Below, one piece after another: positions 34,173 to 43,600 of a stretch of DNA of 64,000 nucleotides. The notes beneath the pieces were generated by a model, which ran no database searches, had not been told where the DNA came from, and saw only the letters and a list, made by a program, of their open reading frames with translations. The DNA is from Pseudorhodoferax aquiterrae. GTDB taxonomy: Bacteria > Pseudomonadota > Gammaproteobacteria > Burkholderiales > Burkholderiaceae_C. The number at the start of each line of letters is the position of its first letter. The stretch's first letter is position 1. The stretch is from positions 124,001 to 188,000 of the forward strand of contig NZ_BMYK01000009.1 of NCBI RefSeq assembly GCF_014652235.1. Direction: 5' to 3'. Position numbers and translations under genes: made by a program.

Positions 34173-34174
34173 TC

Positions 34175-35305
34175 TCAGCCCAGGCGCAGCAGCGCGGCCG
34201 ACGCCGCGCACACCAGCAGGAACGGGATGCTGATGCGGTGGAATTCGCGCAGACCGTCCGGCAGGCGCGCGAGCCGCAGCGCGATCAGGTTGGCGAGCGA
34301 GCCCAGCACGCAGCCGAAGCCGCCCACGCTCACGCCAGCAGCCAGGGCCGGCAGGTCGCGCACCGTGCCGTCCAGCAGGATGGTGGCGGGCACGTTGCTG
34401 ATGACCTGCGAGGCCAGGATGGCCGCCAGGTAGGCGCGCCAGCCCTCGGCGATGGGCCACTGCTGCAGCAGCGCGGCGACGGCCGGCAGCTCGGCCACCT
34501 GGCGCAGCACCACGAACATTAGCGCGATGGTGGCGAGCAGTGCCCAGTCCACGCCTTTGAGCACGCGCGGCGCGGCCAGCAGGAACACGCCGTAGACCAG
34601 GGCCAGGCCCGGCAGCAACCAATGCCGGTCCAGCGCCACGACGAAGGCCACGAACAGCACGGCCGCCATGGCCAGCAGGCGCGGTTGCACGGGCTGCGTC
34701 CCGGCGGCGGGCTTGAGCGCGATGGGCGTGCGCGGCACCAGCCACCAGGCCGCTGCGAACAGCCAGAACAGCATCACGGCCACGGTGGGGCCCATCATGC
34801 CCATGAAGCCCACGAAGCTCTCGCCCGAGCGGTGCCACAGGTACAGGTTCTGCGGGTTGCCGATGGGCGTGAGGGCCGAGCCCGCGTTCACCGCCAGCGC
34901 CTGCAGCACCACCAGCCGGGCCAGCGGCAGGTGCGCCTGCGTGGCCAGCACGCGCGTGAGCGGAACCAGCAGGAACAGGCTCACGTCGTTGGTGATCAGG
35001 GCCGACAGCAGCGCGGCCGCCGCCGTCAGCAGCAGCCCCAGGCCGCGCAAGGTGTGCACGCGCGCGAGCAAGCGCTGGGCCGTGGCCTGCAGCATGCCGC
35101 TGCGCTCCACGGCCTGGGTGACGGCGAGCAGCCCGGCCAGCGCGCCGATGGTCTGCCAGTCCACGAGCGCCAGCGTGGCCATGGGCGCACGCGGATGCCA
35201 CACGGCGAACATGGCGGCCAGGGCCAGCAGGATCCAGAGCAGCGTGTTGCCGGCCGGTGCATCGGCGGTGGTCGAGGGCGGGGAAGCGGAAGAAGCGTCG
35301 GACAT
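34175..35305 (-). CDS. anion permease (ArsB/NhaD/CitM superfamily)
   Basis: 376-residue inner-membrane transporter with about ten hydrophobic helices. Diagnostic sequences of the ion-transporter superfamily are ALITNDVSLFLLVPLTRV and SALTPIGNPQNLYLW in the first half and QVISNVPATILLDG in the second. The start at 35305 is preferred; an in-frame ATG at 35335 would add ten residues. Likely substrates are dicarboxylates, arsenite or other anions; none can be chosen from sequence. It lies 148 bases after an NtrC-type regulator on the same strand and may be its target. Confidence 0.85.
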   Translation of the reverse strand: MSDASSASPPSTTADAPAGNTLLWILLALAAMFAVWHPRAPMATLALVDWQTIGALAGLLAVTQAVERSGMLQATAQRLLARVHTLRGLGLLLTAAAALLSALITNDVSLFLLVPLTRVLATQAHLPLARLVVLQALAVNAGSALTPIGNPQNLYLWHRSGESFVGFMGMMGPTVAVMLFWLFAAAWWLVPRTPIALKPAAGTQPVQPRLLAMAAVLFVAFVVALDRHWLLPGLALVYGVFLLAAPRVLKGVDWALLATIALMFVVLRQVAELPAVAALLQQWPIAEGWRAYLAAILASQVISNVPATILLDGTVRDLPALAAGVSVGGFGCVLGSLANLIALRLARLPDGLREFHRISIPFLLVCAASAALLRLG

Positions 35306-35453
35306 GGTCAATGAAATGGGCGCATGGCAGTGCAAGCCCGGGATGATTCGATTTCCGTGCCAGCCGGCCGGCCTGGCAGATCAAGGACTTGGCGCAGGGC
35401 CGGTGGGCATGGTGGATGCATGGCGGACAGCCGTGTGTCTGCGAAACGGACGC

Positions 35454-36815
35454 TCATTCCAGGCCGTACTGCGCCATCTTGCGGTACAGCAGCTGCCGAT
35501 GGATGCCCAGCGCGCGCGCCGCCTCGGCCCGGTTGCCCTGGCTGCGCGCGAGCGCGTGGGCGATCAATTGGCGTTCCAGCCGCTCCACCGCCTCGGGCAG
35601 GCTGGCCTGCAGCCAGTCGGCCGGCAGCGCGGCGGCGTTCTCGGCCGCCACGGGCGCGGCGCCATCGAGCCCCAGGTCGGCGGCGTCGAGCACGCGGTGT
35701 CGCACCAGGGCCTGGCAGCGCTCCATGAGGTTGCGCAGTTCGCGCACGTTGCCGGGCCAGCGCTGGCGCACCAGGGCCTGGGCGGCGCAGGCCGACAAGG
35801 CCTTGGGCGCCCCGCCCTCCTGCCGCGCCGCGGCGCGGCGCAGGAAGTGCTCGGCCAGCGGAATGATGTCGGCCAGGCGCTCGCGCAGCGGCGGCAGCCG
35901 CACGGTCAGCACGTCGAGCCGGTAGAACAGGTCTTCGCGGAAGCTGCCCTCGCGCACGGCCTGGGCCAGGTCGCGGTGGGTGGCGGCGACCACGCGCACA
36001 TCCACCTTGTGCGTGCGGTGGCCGCCCAGCGGCGTGACCTCGCCCTCCTGCAGCACGCGCAGGATCTTGGCCTGCACGCCGGCGGCCATGTCGCCGATCT
36101 CGTCGAGCAGCAGCACGCCGCCGTCCGCCGCGCGGAAGCAGCCGGGCCGGTCGGACGTGGCGCCCGTGAAGGCGCCGCGCACGTGGCCGAACAGCTCGCT
36201 TTCGAGCAGTTCCTTGGGAATGGCGGCGCAATTGATGGCTACGAAGGGGCCGCCGGCCCGGTCCGAATGGCGGTGCAGCGCGCGCGCCACCATCTCCTTG
36301 CCGCTGCCGGTCTCGCCGAGCACCAGGACGGGCGCCGCGCTGGCGGCGGCCAGGCCGATGCGCTTGTGCACCTCGCGCATGGCCTCGCTGGGGCCGACGA
36401 GTTCGTCATCCTCGCTGTCCGGCGCGGTGGCGGGCACGGCTTGCAGCGCATCGGCGCTGCGCAGCGCGCGGGCCAGGACCTCGGCCACGTCCTGCCGCTT
36501 GATGGGCTTGGCCAGGTGGTCGAAGGCGCCCAGGCGCATGGCCTCGATGGTGTTGCCGCTGCTGGCGTAGGCCGTCAGCACGACGACCGGCGGCAGATGC
36601 GCAAGCCGCGCGCGCAGCGCGGCCAGCACCTGCAGCCCGTCCATGCCGGGCATGCGGTGGTCCAGGAACACGGCGGCGAAACGGCTGCGCGCGGCCAGCG
36701 CCAGCGCCTGCTCGCCGCCGGCGGCCTGGGCCGGCTCGTGGCCCAGGCCCTGCAATGTCTCGGCCAGGGTTTCGCGGAAGGCATCGTCGTCGTCGACGAT
36801 CAGCAGGCGTGCCAT
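35454..36815 (-). CDS. sigma-54-dependent response regulator (NtrC family)
   Basis: 453 residues. A receiver domain with D52 (AAVFLDHRMPGMDG) is followed by an AAA+ domain with Walker A VLGETGSGKE, the sigma-54 contact loop GAFTGA, and the arginine-finger region. The C-terminal Fis-type helix-turn-helix is NRAEAARALGIHRQLLYRKM. It activates sigma-54 promoters by ATP-driven remodelling. Its start overlaps the end of the kinase gene by 16 bases, so the pair is translated together. Confidence 0.92.
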   Translation of the reverse strand: MARLLIVDDDDAFRETLAETLQGLGHEPAQAAGGEQALALAARSRFAAVFLDHRMPGMDGLQVLAALRARLAHLPPVVVLTAYASSGNTIEAMRLGAFDHLAKPIKRQDVAEVLARALRSADALQAVPATAPDSEDDELVGPSEAMREVHKRIGLAAASAAPVLVLGETGSGKEMVARALHRHSDRAGGPFVAINCAAIPKELLESELFGHVRGAFTGATSDRPGCFRAADGGVLLLDEIGDMAAGVQAKILRVLQEGEVTPLGGHRTHKVDVRVVAATHRDLAQAVREGSFREDLFYRLDVLTVRLPPLRERLADIIPLAEHFLRRAAARQEGGAPKALSACAAQALVRQRWPGNVRELRNLMERCQALVRHRVLDAADLGLDGAAPVAAENAAALPADWLQASLPEAVERLERQLIAHALARSQGNRAEAARALGIHRQLLYRKMAQYGLE

Positions 36816-38254
36816 GGCATCTCCAATTCGAAGCGCGCACCGGGCGTGCGGGCCACATGGCGCAACTCGCCACCGTGGGCCAGCGCCACCTCGCGCGCCA
36901 GCGCCAGGCCCAGGCCGGTGCCATCGGCGCGGCCGGTGGCGAAGGGCTCGAACAGCTGGGGCAGCAGCGCCTCGGGCACGCCGGGGCCGGCGTCGTCCAC
37001 GGCGATCAGCAGCGTGCCGGCGGGCGTGCGCCGGGCCGAGAGCTGCACCGCGCTGCCGGCGGGTGCGTGGCGCAGCGCGTTGTCCAGCAGGTTGTCGACC
37101 GCGCGCGCCAGGTGCACGGGATCGAAGCGGGCCGCGCCCGGCGCAGTGCATTCCAGCACCAGCCGCACGCCACCTTGGGCCGCTTGGCGCTCCACGCCGG
37201 CCAGCCGCTCGGCCAGCCAGGGCTGCAGGTCCACGCACTGAGGCGCCAGCTGCACGGGCTGCACCAGCGCGATCAGGCTTTGCACCAGGCCGTCGAGCCG
37301 GTCGATCTGGCCGACGATGGCCTCTAGCGCCTCGCCGTGGCGCGCAGGCGCGGCGGCCAGCGCGTTCTCGGCCTTGAGCCGCATGGCGGCGATGGGGTTG
37401 CGGATCTCGTGCGCGATGCCACCCGTCATGCGGCCCAGCGCGGCCAGGCGCTGGTCGCGGCTGCGTTGCTGCGCGGCCTGCTGCAGCTGCGCGCGGGCCT
37501 GTTCGAAGCGGGCGCGGTAGCGGTTGAAGCTGTCGACGATGCGGTCCAGTTCCAGCACGCCGGTGCGCGCGAGTTCCGGCACATGCTCGCCGTCGGCCTG
37601 CACGAGCTGGGCTTCCAGCTGCGCCACATGGCGCATGCCGCGGCGCAGGATCAGGCCCAGCCAGACGGCCGAGACCAGCACCACGGCCAGCAGCACGGCC
37701 AGGCCCGTGTACAGGCTGCCGAGCGCGGCCAGCGCACCAGCGTGCGTGCGCGTCATGGTCCAGGCGGCCAGGTCCTGGGCCGGCGCGGCCAGCGGGCAGG
37801 CCGCGACGATCAGCGCCTCGCGGCTGCCGCGCAGCACGTCGGCCTGCGGCTGCTGGGTGCGGGCGGCGCGCTGCGCGAGTTCCACGATCAATGGCTGTTC
37901 TGCCTCGGGCACGTCGCGCTTGACACCGCTGCCCTCGTAGGTGGGATAGGCGTAGGCCAGCATGCCGCCCCGGGCCTGCCAGATGCCGCCCTCCACATGC
38001 GGCGCCTCGCGCAGCACGAGTTGCAGCAGCACCTGCAGCAGGTCCAGCTGTGGCGCGGCGGCCACCGGTGCCGGCACGGACTGCGCGTAGCGCGCGGCGA
38101 TGGCGCGGCAGGACTGCTCGGCCACGGCGCGCGCGGCCTCGACCTGGGCGCCGGCGCTGCTGCGGTACATCACCACCATGGCCACCGCGAGCGCGGCGCA
38201 CAGGACGGCAAGCAAGGCAGCGAAGAGGCTGAGCTGAAAACGCAGTGAGCGCAT
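36800..38254 (-). CDS. sensor histidine kinase, partner of the NtrC-type regulator
   Basis: 484-residue membrane kinase. TM1 is about 8-30 and TM2 about 180-203, enclosing a periplasmic sensor of about 150 residues. A HAMP-like linker follows, then HisKA with H282 (GGIAHEIRNPIAAM). ATPase motifs are NLLDNALRHAP, VDDAGPGVP and DGTGLGLALAR. The sensor's size suits binding of a small molecule such as a carboxylate. Downstream are the regulator and an anion permease, an arrangement like DctB-DctD with a transporter. Confidence 0.9.
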   Translation of the reverse strand: MRSLRFQLSLFAALLAVLCAALAVAMVVMYRSSAGAQVEAARAVAEQSCRAIAARYAQSVPAPVAAAPQLDLLQVLLQLVLREAPHVEGGIWQARGGMLAYAYPTYEGSGVKRDVPEAEQPLIVELAQRAARTQQPQADVLRGSREALIVAACPLAAPAQDLAAWTMTRTHAGALAALGSLYTGLAVLLAVVLVSAVWLGLILRRGMRHVAQLEAQLVQADGEHVPELARTGVLELDRIVDSFNRYRARFEQARAQLQQAAQQRSRDQRLAALGRMTGGIAHEIRNPIAAMRLKAENALAAAPARHGEALEAIVGQIDRLDGLVQSLIALVQPVQLAPQCVDLQPWLAERLAGVERQAAQGGVRLVLECTAPGAARFDPVHLARAVDNLLDNALRHAPAGSAVQLSARRTPAGTLLIAVDDAGPGVPEALLPQLFEPFATGRADGTGLGLALAREVALAHGGELRHVARTPGARFELEMPWHAC

Positions 38255-38400
38255 GGAGCGTGGACGACCGCGGCCATGCGCCGCGTGGGGGCGGATGATC
38301 GCATGCGGTACCTGCTGCTGCCGGTCGGCGCAGGGCCCGTCCTGCGGACGCCACGGTCTGGGCCCCACGACAATGCCGGACCGCCAACCGCCTTCCCGCC

Positions 38401-40677
38401 ATGGACAACCCGCTTTCACCCATCCTGCAGGCGCTGCACGACATGCCAAGTGCGTTCAGCGGCGTGCGGGGCAAGACCCGTCGAACCGCGGCACCCGGCT
38501 TCAGCGCCGAGGGCAGCCTGGCCCTGGACGCGCTCGCCGTGGAAGTGCGCAAGCTGGGGCCGCTCGCACAGCCGCTCGATGCCGCATCGGCCCAGGCCTT
38601 GCACGCAGCCTGCGCACCGGCACCGTACGGGCGGCGCGAGCGCACGCAGGTCGACAAGACCGTGCGCGACACCGGCCAGATCGACGCCCACGCCCTGACG
38701 CTGCACTGGCGCAAGGGCGCCCTGCCCCGGCTGCTGGCCGATGCAGCGAGCCGGCTCGGCCTGGGGCCTTTGCAGGCCCATGCGCACAAGCTGCTGGTCT
38801 ATGGCCCGGGACAGTTCTTCAAGCCCCACCAGGACACCGAGAAGCACCCCGGCATGGTGGCGACCCTGGTGCTGGTCTGGCCATCGGCCCACATCGGCGG
38901 CACGCTGCAGGTGCGCCATGGCGATGCGCAGGCGCAGTTCGCCTCGCAGCACCTGCAGGCCGGCGGCCTGCGCTGGTTCGCCTTCTATGCCGACTGCCGG
39001 CACGAGGTGCTGCCCGTCTCCGAAGGCTGGCGCGTGGTGCTGACGCTGGACCTGGTGCTGCAGCCCACTGCGCTGGACGCGGCACCGCCACAGGCGCGCG
39101 CGCCCGTGGTGGAAGCGTTGACGCGACTCTTCGCGCCATCGGCCGACACCCGGCCCTGGATGTTTCTGCTGGAGCACGAGTACACGGAGCATGGGCTGCG
39201 CTGGGGCCTGCTCAAGGGCGAGGACCGTTTGCACGTCCAGGCCTTGCGCGCCGCAGCGCAGGCGCTGGGGCTGCGCATGCACCTCGCACTCGCGGAGATC
39301 CACGAGAGCTGGACCGCGGTGCAGCGGCCCGGGCGGCGCGGGCGCGCCGAGGCACCGGAGGCGGACGAATTGATCGACGAGGGCATGGTGCTGGACTTCT
39401 GGGTCGACGCCGACGACCAGCCCCAGCGCGGCCGCACGCTCGCCGTGCCGCTGGACCGCGCCGAAGGCTTCGCCGACACCGGCGAGCGCTACCTCGTCGA
39501 CGAGGAGTACGAAGGCTACATGGGCAACTACGGCGAGACGCTGGACTTCTGGTACCGGCGCGCGGCCCTGGTGCTGCAGACGCCGGCAGCCGCAGAGGCC
39601 AGCCGCTTCGTCACCGACTTCGACGCGGCGTTGGCCGACGCACTGGCACTGGCCCGCCGCCCCGGCAGCGGCGTGGCGTTGGGCCGCCTGCTGGCCGCCG
39701 CCATGCCGGCGTTGCAGTCCGCCTGCCGCGCGCAGGGGCGTGCGCTGTTCCAGGCCTGCGCGGAGCTGGCCTGCGCCGTGCCCGCTGCAGCGCAGGCGCG
39801 CAGCCTGTGCGAGGGCTTCGCGTGGGCCGCCCTGCAGTCCGAGGATGCACCCGCCCTGGCCCGGCTGGAGGCCTGCCGTGGCACCGACTGGGTGCTTGCG
39901 CTGCTGCAGGAGGCCTGGGCGCCGGTACCGCGGGCGACCTGGTGGAGGCATTCGGATGCCGGATCGCCTGCCCCGACGTTCTGGCCGGCGCCCTTGCCCG
40001 CCTTCCTCGCTGCCTGTGACGCCGCGGGCACCACGCCGGCCCTGCGCGCAGCCATGGTCGCGCATGGGCTCGCGCTGCTGGTGCGCGCCGACGCCCCGGT
40101 CGGCAATGCCAGCCCGCGCGAGCGGCAGGGCCTGCTGGCCGCCAGACTGGCGGCGGTGTGCGAACTGGTGCAGGCCCTGCAACCCTGGACCCAAAGTGCC
40201 ACCAGCCTGCAGCTGCAGCTGCTTGGCCATGTCGCCAAACACCCCTCGCTCTACCCGCTGCGCGCGCTCACGGCGTTGTGGAAGTTGCTGCCGCGGGGCC
40301 GGGCGGCCGCGCCCGAGATCGACAGCCTGCGCGAAGCGGCGCGGCAGGCGCTCAAGCAGGCCCTGGGCCGCGCGGAGCCGGGCGCGGACGACCACAGCCT
40401 GGGCGCCTTCGAGATCGAATGGACCTGCCGTTGCGCCGATTGCAGCCCGGTGATCCGCTGGGCCGCCAGCGCGTCCGCCCAGCCCCTGGCGCTGGCCATG
40501 GCCGAGCAACGCCGGACCCATGTGCAACTAAGGCTGGAGGCCGCGGCCGCGCCCATCGCTGCCACGACACTGCGCGAAGGCTCGCCCTACAAGCTGGTGC
40601 TCAGCAAACCCAAGGACCTGCCGGCGCGGCGGGCCCGGCAACGGGCCACGTGGCAGCAGGCGCTGGCGGACCTGTAG
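38401..40677 (+). CDS. large 2-oxoglutarate/Fe(II)-dependent oxygenase with unknown C-terminal region
   Basis: 758 residues. Residues about 75-220 form a prolyl-hydroxylase-like double-stranded beta helix: FFKPHQDTEKHPGM gives iron ligands H143 and D145, CRHEVLPVSEGWRVVLT gives H201 and the 2-oxoglutarate-binding Arg (R211). The remaining 540 residues have no domain I recognise. They include an acidic segment with LVDEEYEGYMGNYGE and, about residue 676, a CRCADC cluster that might bind metal. Similar large oxygenases occur in fungi. No signal peptide is present. Its substrate, probably a protein, is unknown. Confidence 0.82.
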   Translation: MDNPLSPILQALHDMPSAFSGVRGKTRRTAAPGFSAEGSLALDALAVEVRKLGPLAQPLDAASAQALHAACAPAPYGRRERTQVDKTVRDTGQIDAHALTLHWRKGALPRLLADAASRLGLGPLQAHAHKLLVYGPGQFFKPHQDTEKHPGMVATLVLVWPSAHIGGTLQVRHGDAQAQFASQHLQAGGLRWFAFYADCRHEVLPVSEGWRVVLTLDLVLQPTALDAAPPQARAPVVEALTRLFAPSADTRPWMFLLEHEYTEHGLRWGLLKGEDRLHVQALRAAAQALGLRMHLALAEIHESWTAVQRPGRRGRAEAPEADELIDEGMVLDFWVDADDQPQRGRTLAVPLDRAEGFADTGERYLVDEEYEGYMGNYGETLDFWYRRAALVLQTPAAAEASRFVTDFDAALADALALARRPGSGVALGRLLAAAMPALQSACRAQGRALFQACAELACAVPAAAQARSLCEGFAWAALQSEDAPALARLEACRGTDWVLALLQEAWAPVPRATWWRHSDAGSPAPTFWPAPLPAFLAACDAAGTTPALRAAMVAHGLALLVRADAPVGNASPRERQGLLAARLAAVCELVQALQPWTQSATSLQLQLLGHVAKHPSLYPLRALTALWKLLPRGRAAAPEIDSLREAARQALKQALGRAEPGADDHSLGAFEIEWTCRCADCSPVIRWAASASAQPLALAMAEQRRTHVQLRLEAAAAPIAATTLREGSPYKLVLSKPKDLPARRARQRATWQQALADL

Positions 40678-40680
40678 GCC

Positions 40681-43600
40681 TTACTGGTTCAGCTGCGCCC
40701 AGGTCTTGTCCAGCCGCTTCACGCTGACCGGCTGCGGCGTGCGCAGCTCTTGGGCGAAGAAGCTCACGCGCAGTTCCTCCAGCAGCCAGCGCAGTTCCTG
40801 CATGCGGCTGTCGACCTGGCCCTTGCGCTCGGCCACCAGACGCCAATAGCGCTGCTCCTGGGGCCTCAGTTCCGCCAGGCGCGTGGCGTCGCGCGCGGGG
40901 TCGGCGCGCAGCTTGTCCAGCCGCAGCACCACGGCCTTGAGGTAGCGCGCGAAGTGCTGCAGCTGCGCCCAGGGCGTCGTGGCCAGGAAGTCCTTGGGCA
41001 CCAGGCGCTGCAGCTGCTGCTGCACGTCGGCGGCCACGTCGGCGTTGGGGCGCGCGTCCTTGAGCTTGCGCAGCGCGGCGGCGTACTCGACGAGGATGGC
41101 GCCGGACAGCCGCGCCACCTCGTTGGCGATCAGCGTCAGCCGGCCACGGCCCTCGTCGATGCGGCGCTTGAAGGCCTGGGCGTCGGTGGGCAAGGGATCC
41201 AGCAGGAAGGCGCGGTCCAGCGCCACGTCGATGATCTGCGTGCGCAGCATCTCCTGCGTGCCCAGCGGCATGTAGGCCACGGCCATCTTCTGCAGGTCGG
41301 GGATGTTCTTTTCCAGGTACTTGAGCGCGTCGCGGATCTGCAGCGCGAACAGCCGGCGCAGGCCGGCGCGGTGTTTTGCCGCCGCGACGTCGGGCTCGTC
41401 GAAGACCTCGATGCGCACGGCATCGCCATCGTCGACCAAGGCCGGGAAGCCGACCACGCTCTGGCCGCCCTTGCGGATCTCCAGCAGTTCGGGCAGCTCG
41501 CCGAAGTCCCACTGCGTGTGGCGCTGGTTGGCGGGCAGCGTGGGCGCCGCCGGCGCGGCGGGGGCGGCCTTCTGGGCCGGTGCGGCCTTGGCGGCGGCGG
41601 GGGCCGGCGCGGACGCTGCGGTGGTTTTCAGCGCGGCCAGGGCCTGGAAGGCGCCGCGCGCCTGCGTGCCGAGTTCGGCCTTGAGCGCACCCAGGTTGCG
41701 GCCCATGCCGCGCTGGCGGCCGTGCTCGTCCACCACCTGCAGGTTCATGAACAAATGCGGGCTCAGCATGTCGAGCTTGAAGTCGGCCTTCTTGACGTCC
41801 AGCCCGGTCTGGTCGCGCACGGCCTTGAGCAGCACGTCGACCAGGCCGCCCTGGCCGAACGGCAGCTCGGCCGCGAGGCGCGCGGCCGATTCGGGAAGCG
41901 GCACGAAGCGCGAGCGCGGGCGCTGCGGCAGGCTCTTGAGCAGGGCCTGGATCTTGTCCTTGAGCATGCCCGGCACCAGCCACTCGCAGCGCTCCTCGGC
42001 CACCTGGTTCAGCACGAACAGCGGCACGGTGACGGTGACCCCATCGCGCGGGTTGCCGGGCTCGTGCAGGTAATTGGCCGCGCAGTCCACGCCGCCCAGG
42101 CGCACCGTGCGCGGGAAGGTCTCGGTGGTGATGCCGGCGGCCTCGTGCCGCATGAGCTCCTCGCGCGTGAGCTGCAGCAGCTTGGGGTGTGTGCGCGAGG
42201 CGTCGCGCCACCAGGCCTCGAACAGGCGGCCACTGTGCACCTCGGCCGGGATCTGCGCGTCGTAGAAGGCGTAGATGAGCTCTTCGTCGACCAGCACGTC
42301 CTGCCGGCGCGACTTGTGCTCCAGCGCCTCGACCTGGGCGATGGTGCGCGCATTGGCGGCCGCGAACGGCAGCTTGGTCTCCCACTCGCCGGCCACCAGG
42401 CCCTGGCGGATGAAGATCTCGCGCGCACCGGCCGCGTCCACGCGGCTGTAGGGCACGCGGCGGTTGTTGTAGATGACCAGGCCATACAGCGTGGCGCGCT
42501 CCAGCGCCACGACCTCGGCGGCCTTCTTCTCCCAGTGCGGGTCCAGCAGCTGCTTCTTGAGGAGGTGGGCGCCGACCTCTTCCAGCCATTGGGGCTCGAT
42601 GTTGGCGATGCCGCGGCCGAACAGGCGCGTGGTCTCCACGAGTTCGGCCACGGCGATCCAGCGGCCCGGCTTCTTCTTGAGGTGGGCGCCCGGGTGGCGG
42701 TGGAACTTGATGCCGCGCGCGCCCAGGTAGAGGTCTTCGTCCTCGGGCTTGAAGCCGATGTTGCCGAGCAGGCCCGCGAGCATGGCCTTGTGCAGCTGCT
42801 CGTAGCTGGCGGGCTGGTCGTTGAGCTTCCAGCGGTGCTCGGTCACCACGGTCAGCAGCTGGCTGTGGATGTCGCGCCATTCGCGCACGCGGCGCATGCT
42901 GATGAAGTTCTGGCGCAGCAGCTGCTCGTACTGGCGGTTGCTGAGCTTGTGCACGGCCGCGCCATCCGGCCCCGCATGCCCGCCGCGCGCTTGCGCCAGC
43001 CAGTCCCACAGCCGCAGGTAGCCGCTGAACTCGCTCTTCTCGTCGTCGAACTTGGCGTGCTGCTGGTCGGCCTGGGTCTGCTGGTCCATGGGCCGGTCGC
43101 GCACGTCCTGCACCGACAGGGCCGAGGCGATGACCAGCACCTCGCTCAAGGCCTGGCGCTCGCGGCCGGCCAGGATGATGCGGCCCACGCGCGGGTCCAG
43201 CGGCAGCCGGGCCAGTTCGGCCCCGACGGGCGTCAGCACGTGGTTGTCGTCCACCGCGCCGAGTTCGTTGAGCAGCTGGTAGCCGTCGGTGATGGCGCGC
43301 TTCGATGGTGCTTCGACGAACGGGAAGTCTTCCACCTCGCCCAGGTGCAGCGACTTCATGCGCAGGATCACGCCGGCCAGCGAGCTGCGCAGGATCTCGG
43401 GGTCGGTGAAGCGCGGCCGGCCGTTGAAGTCGTCCTCGCCATAGAGCCGGATGCAGATGCCGTCGGCCACGCGGCCGCAGCGGCCGGCACGCTGGTTGGC
43501 GGCCGCCTGACTGATGGGCTCGACCAGCAACTGCTCGACCTTGCTGCGCAGGCTGTAGCGCTTGACGCGGGCCGTGCCCGCGTCGATCACGTAGCGGATG

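Noticed and set aside
35306-35453. Sigma-54 promoter before the anion permease gene
   Set aside because: TGGCAC occurs on the minus strand but the following TCGAA lacks the -12 GC; no other GG-N10-GC arrangement with a good flank was found.
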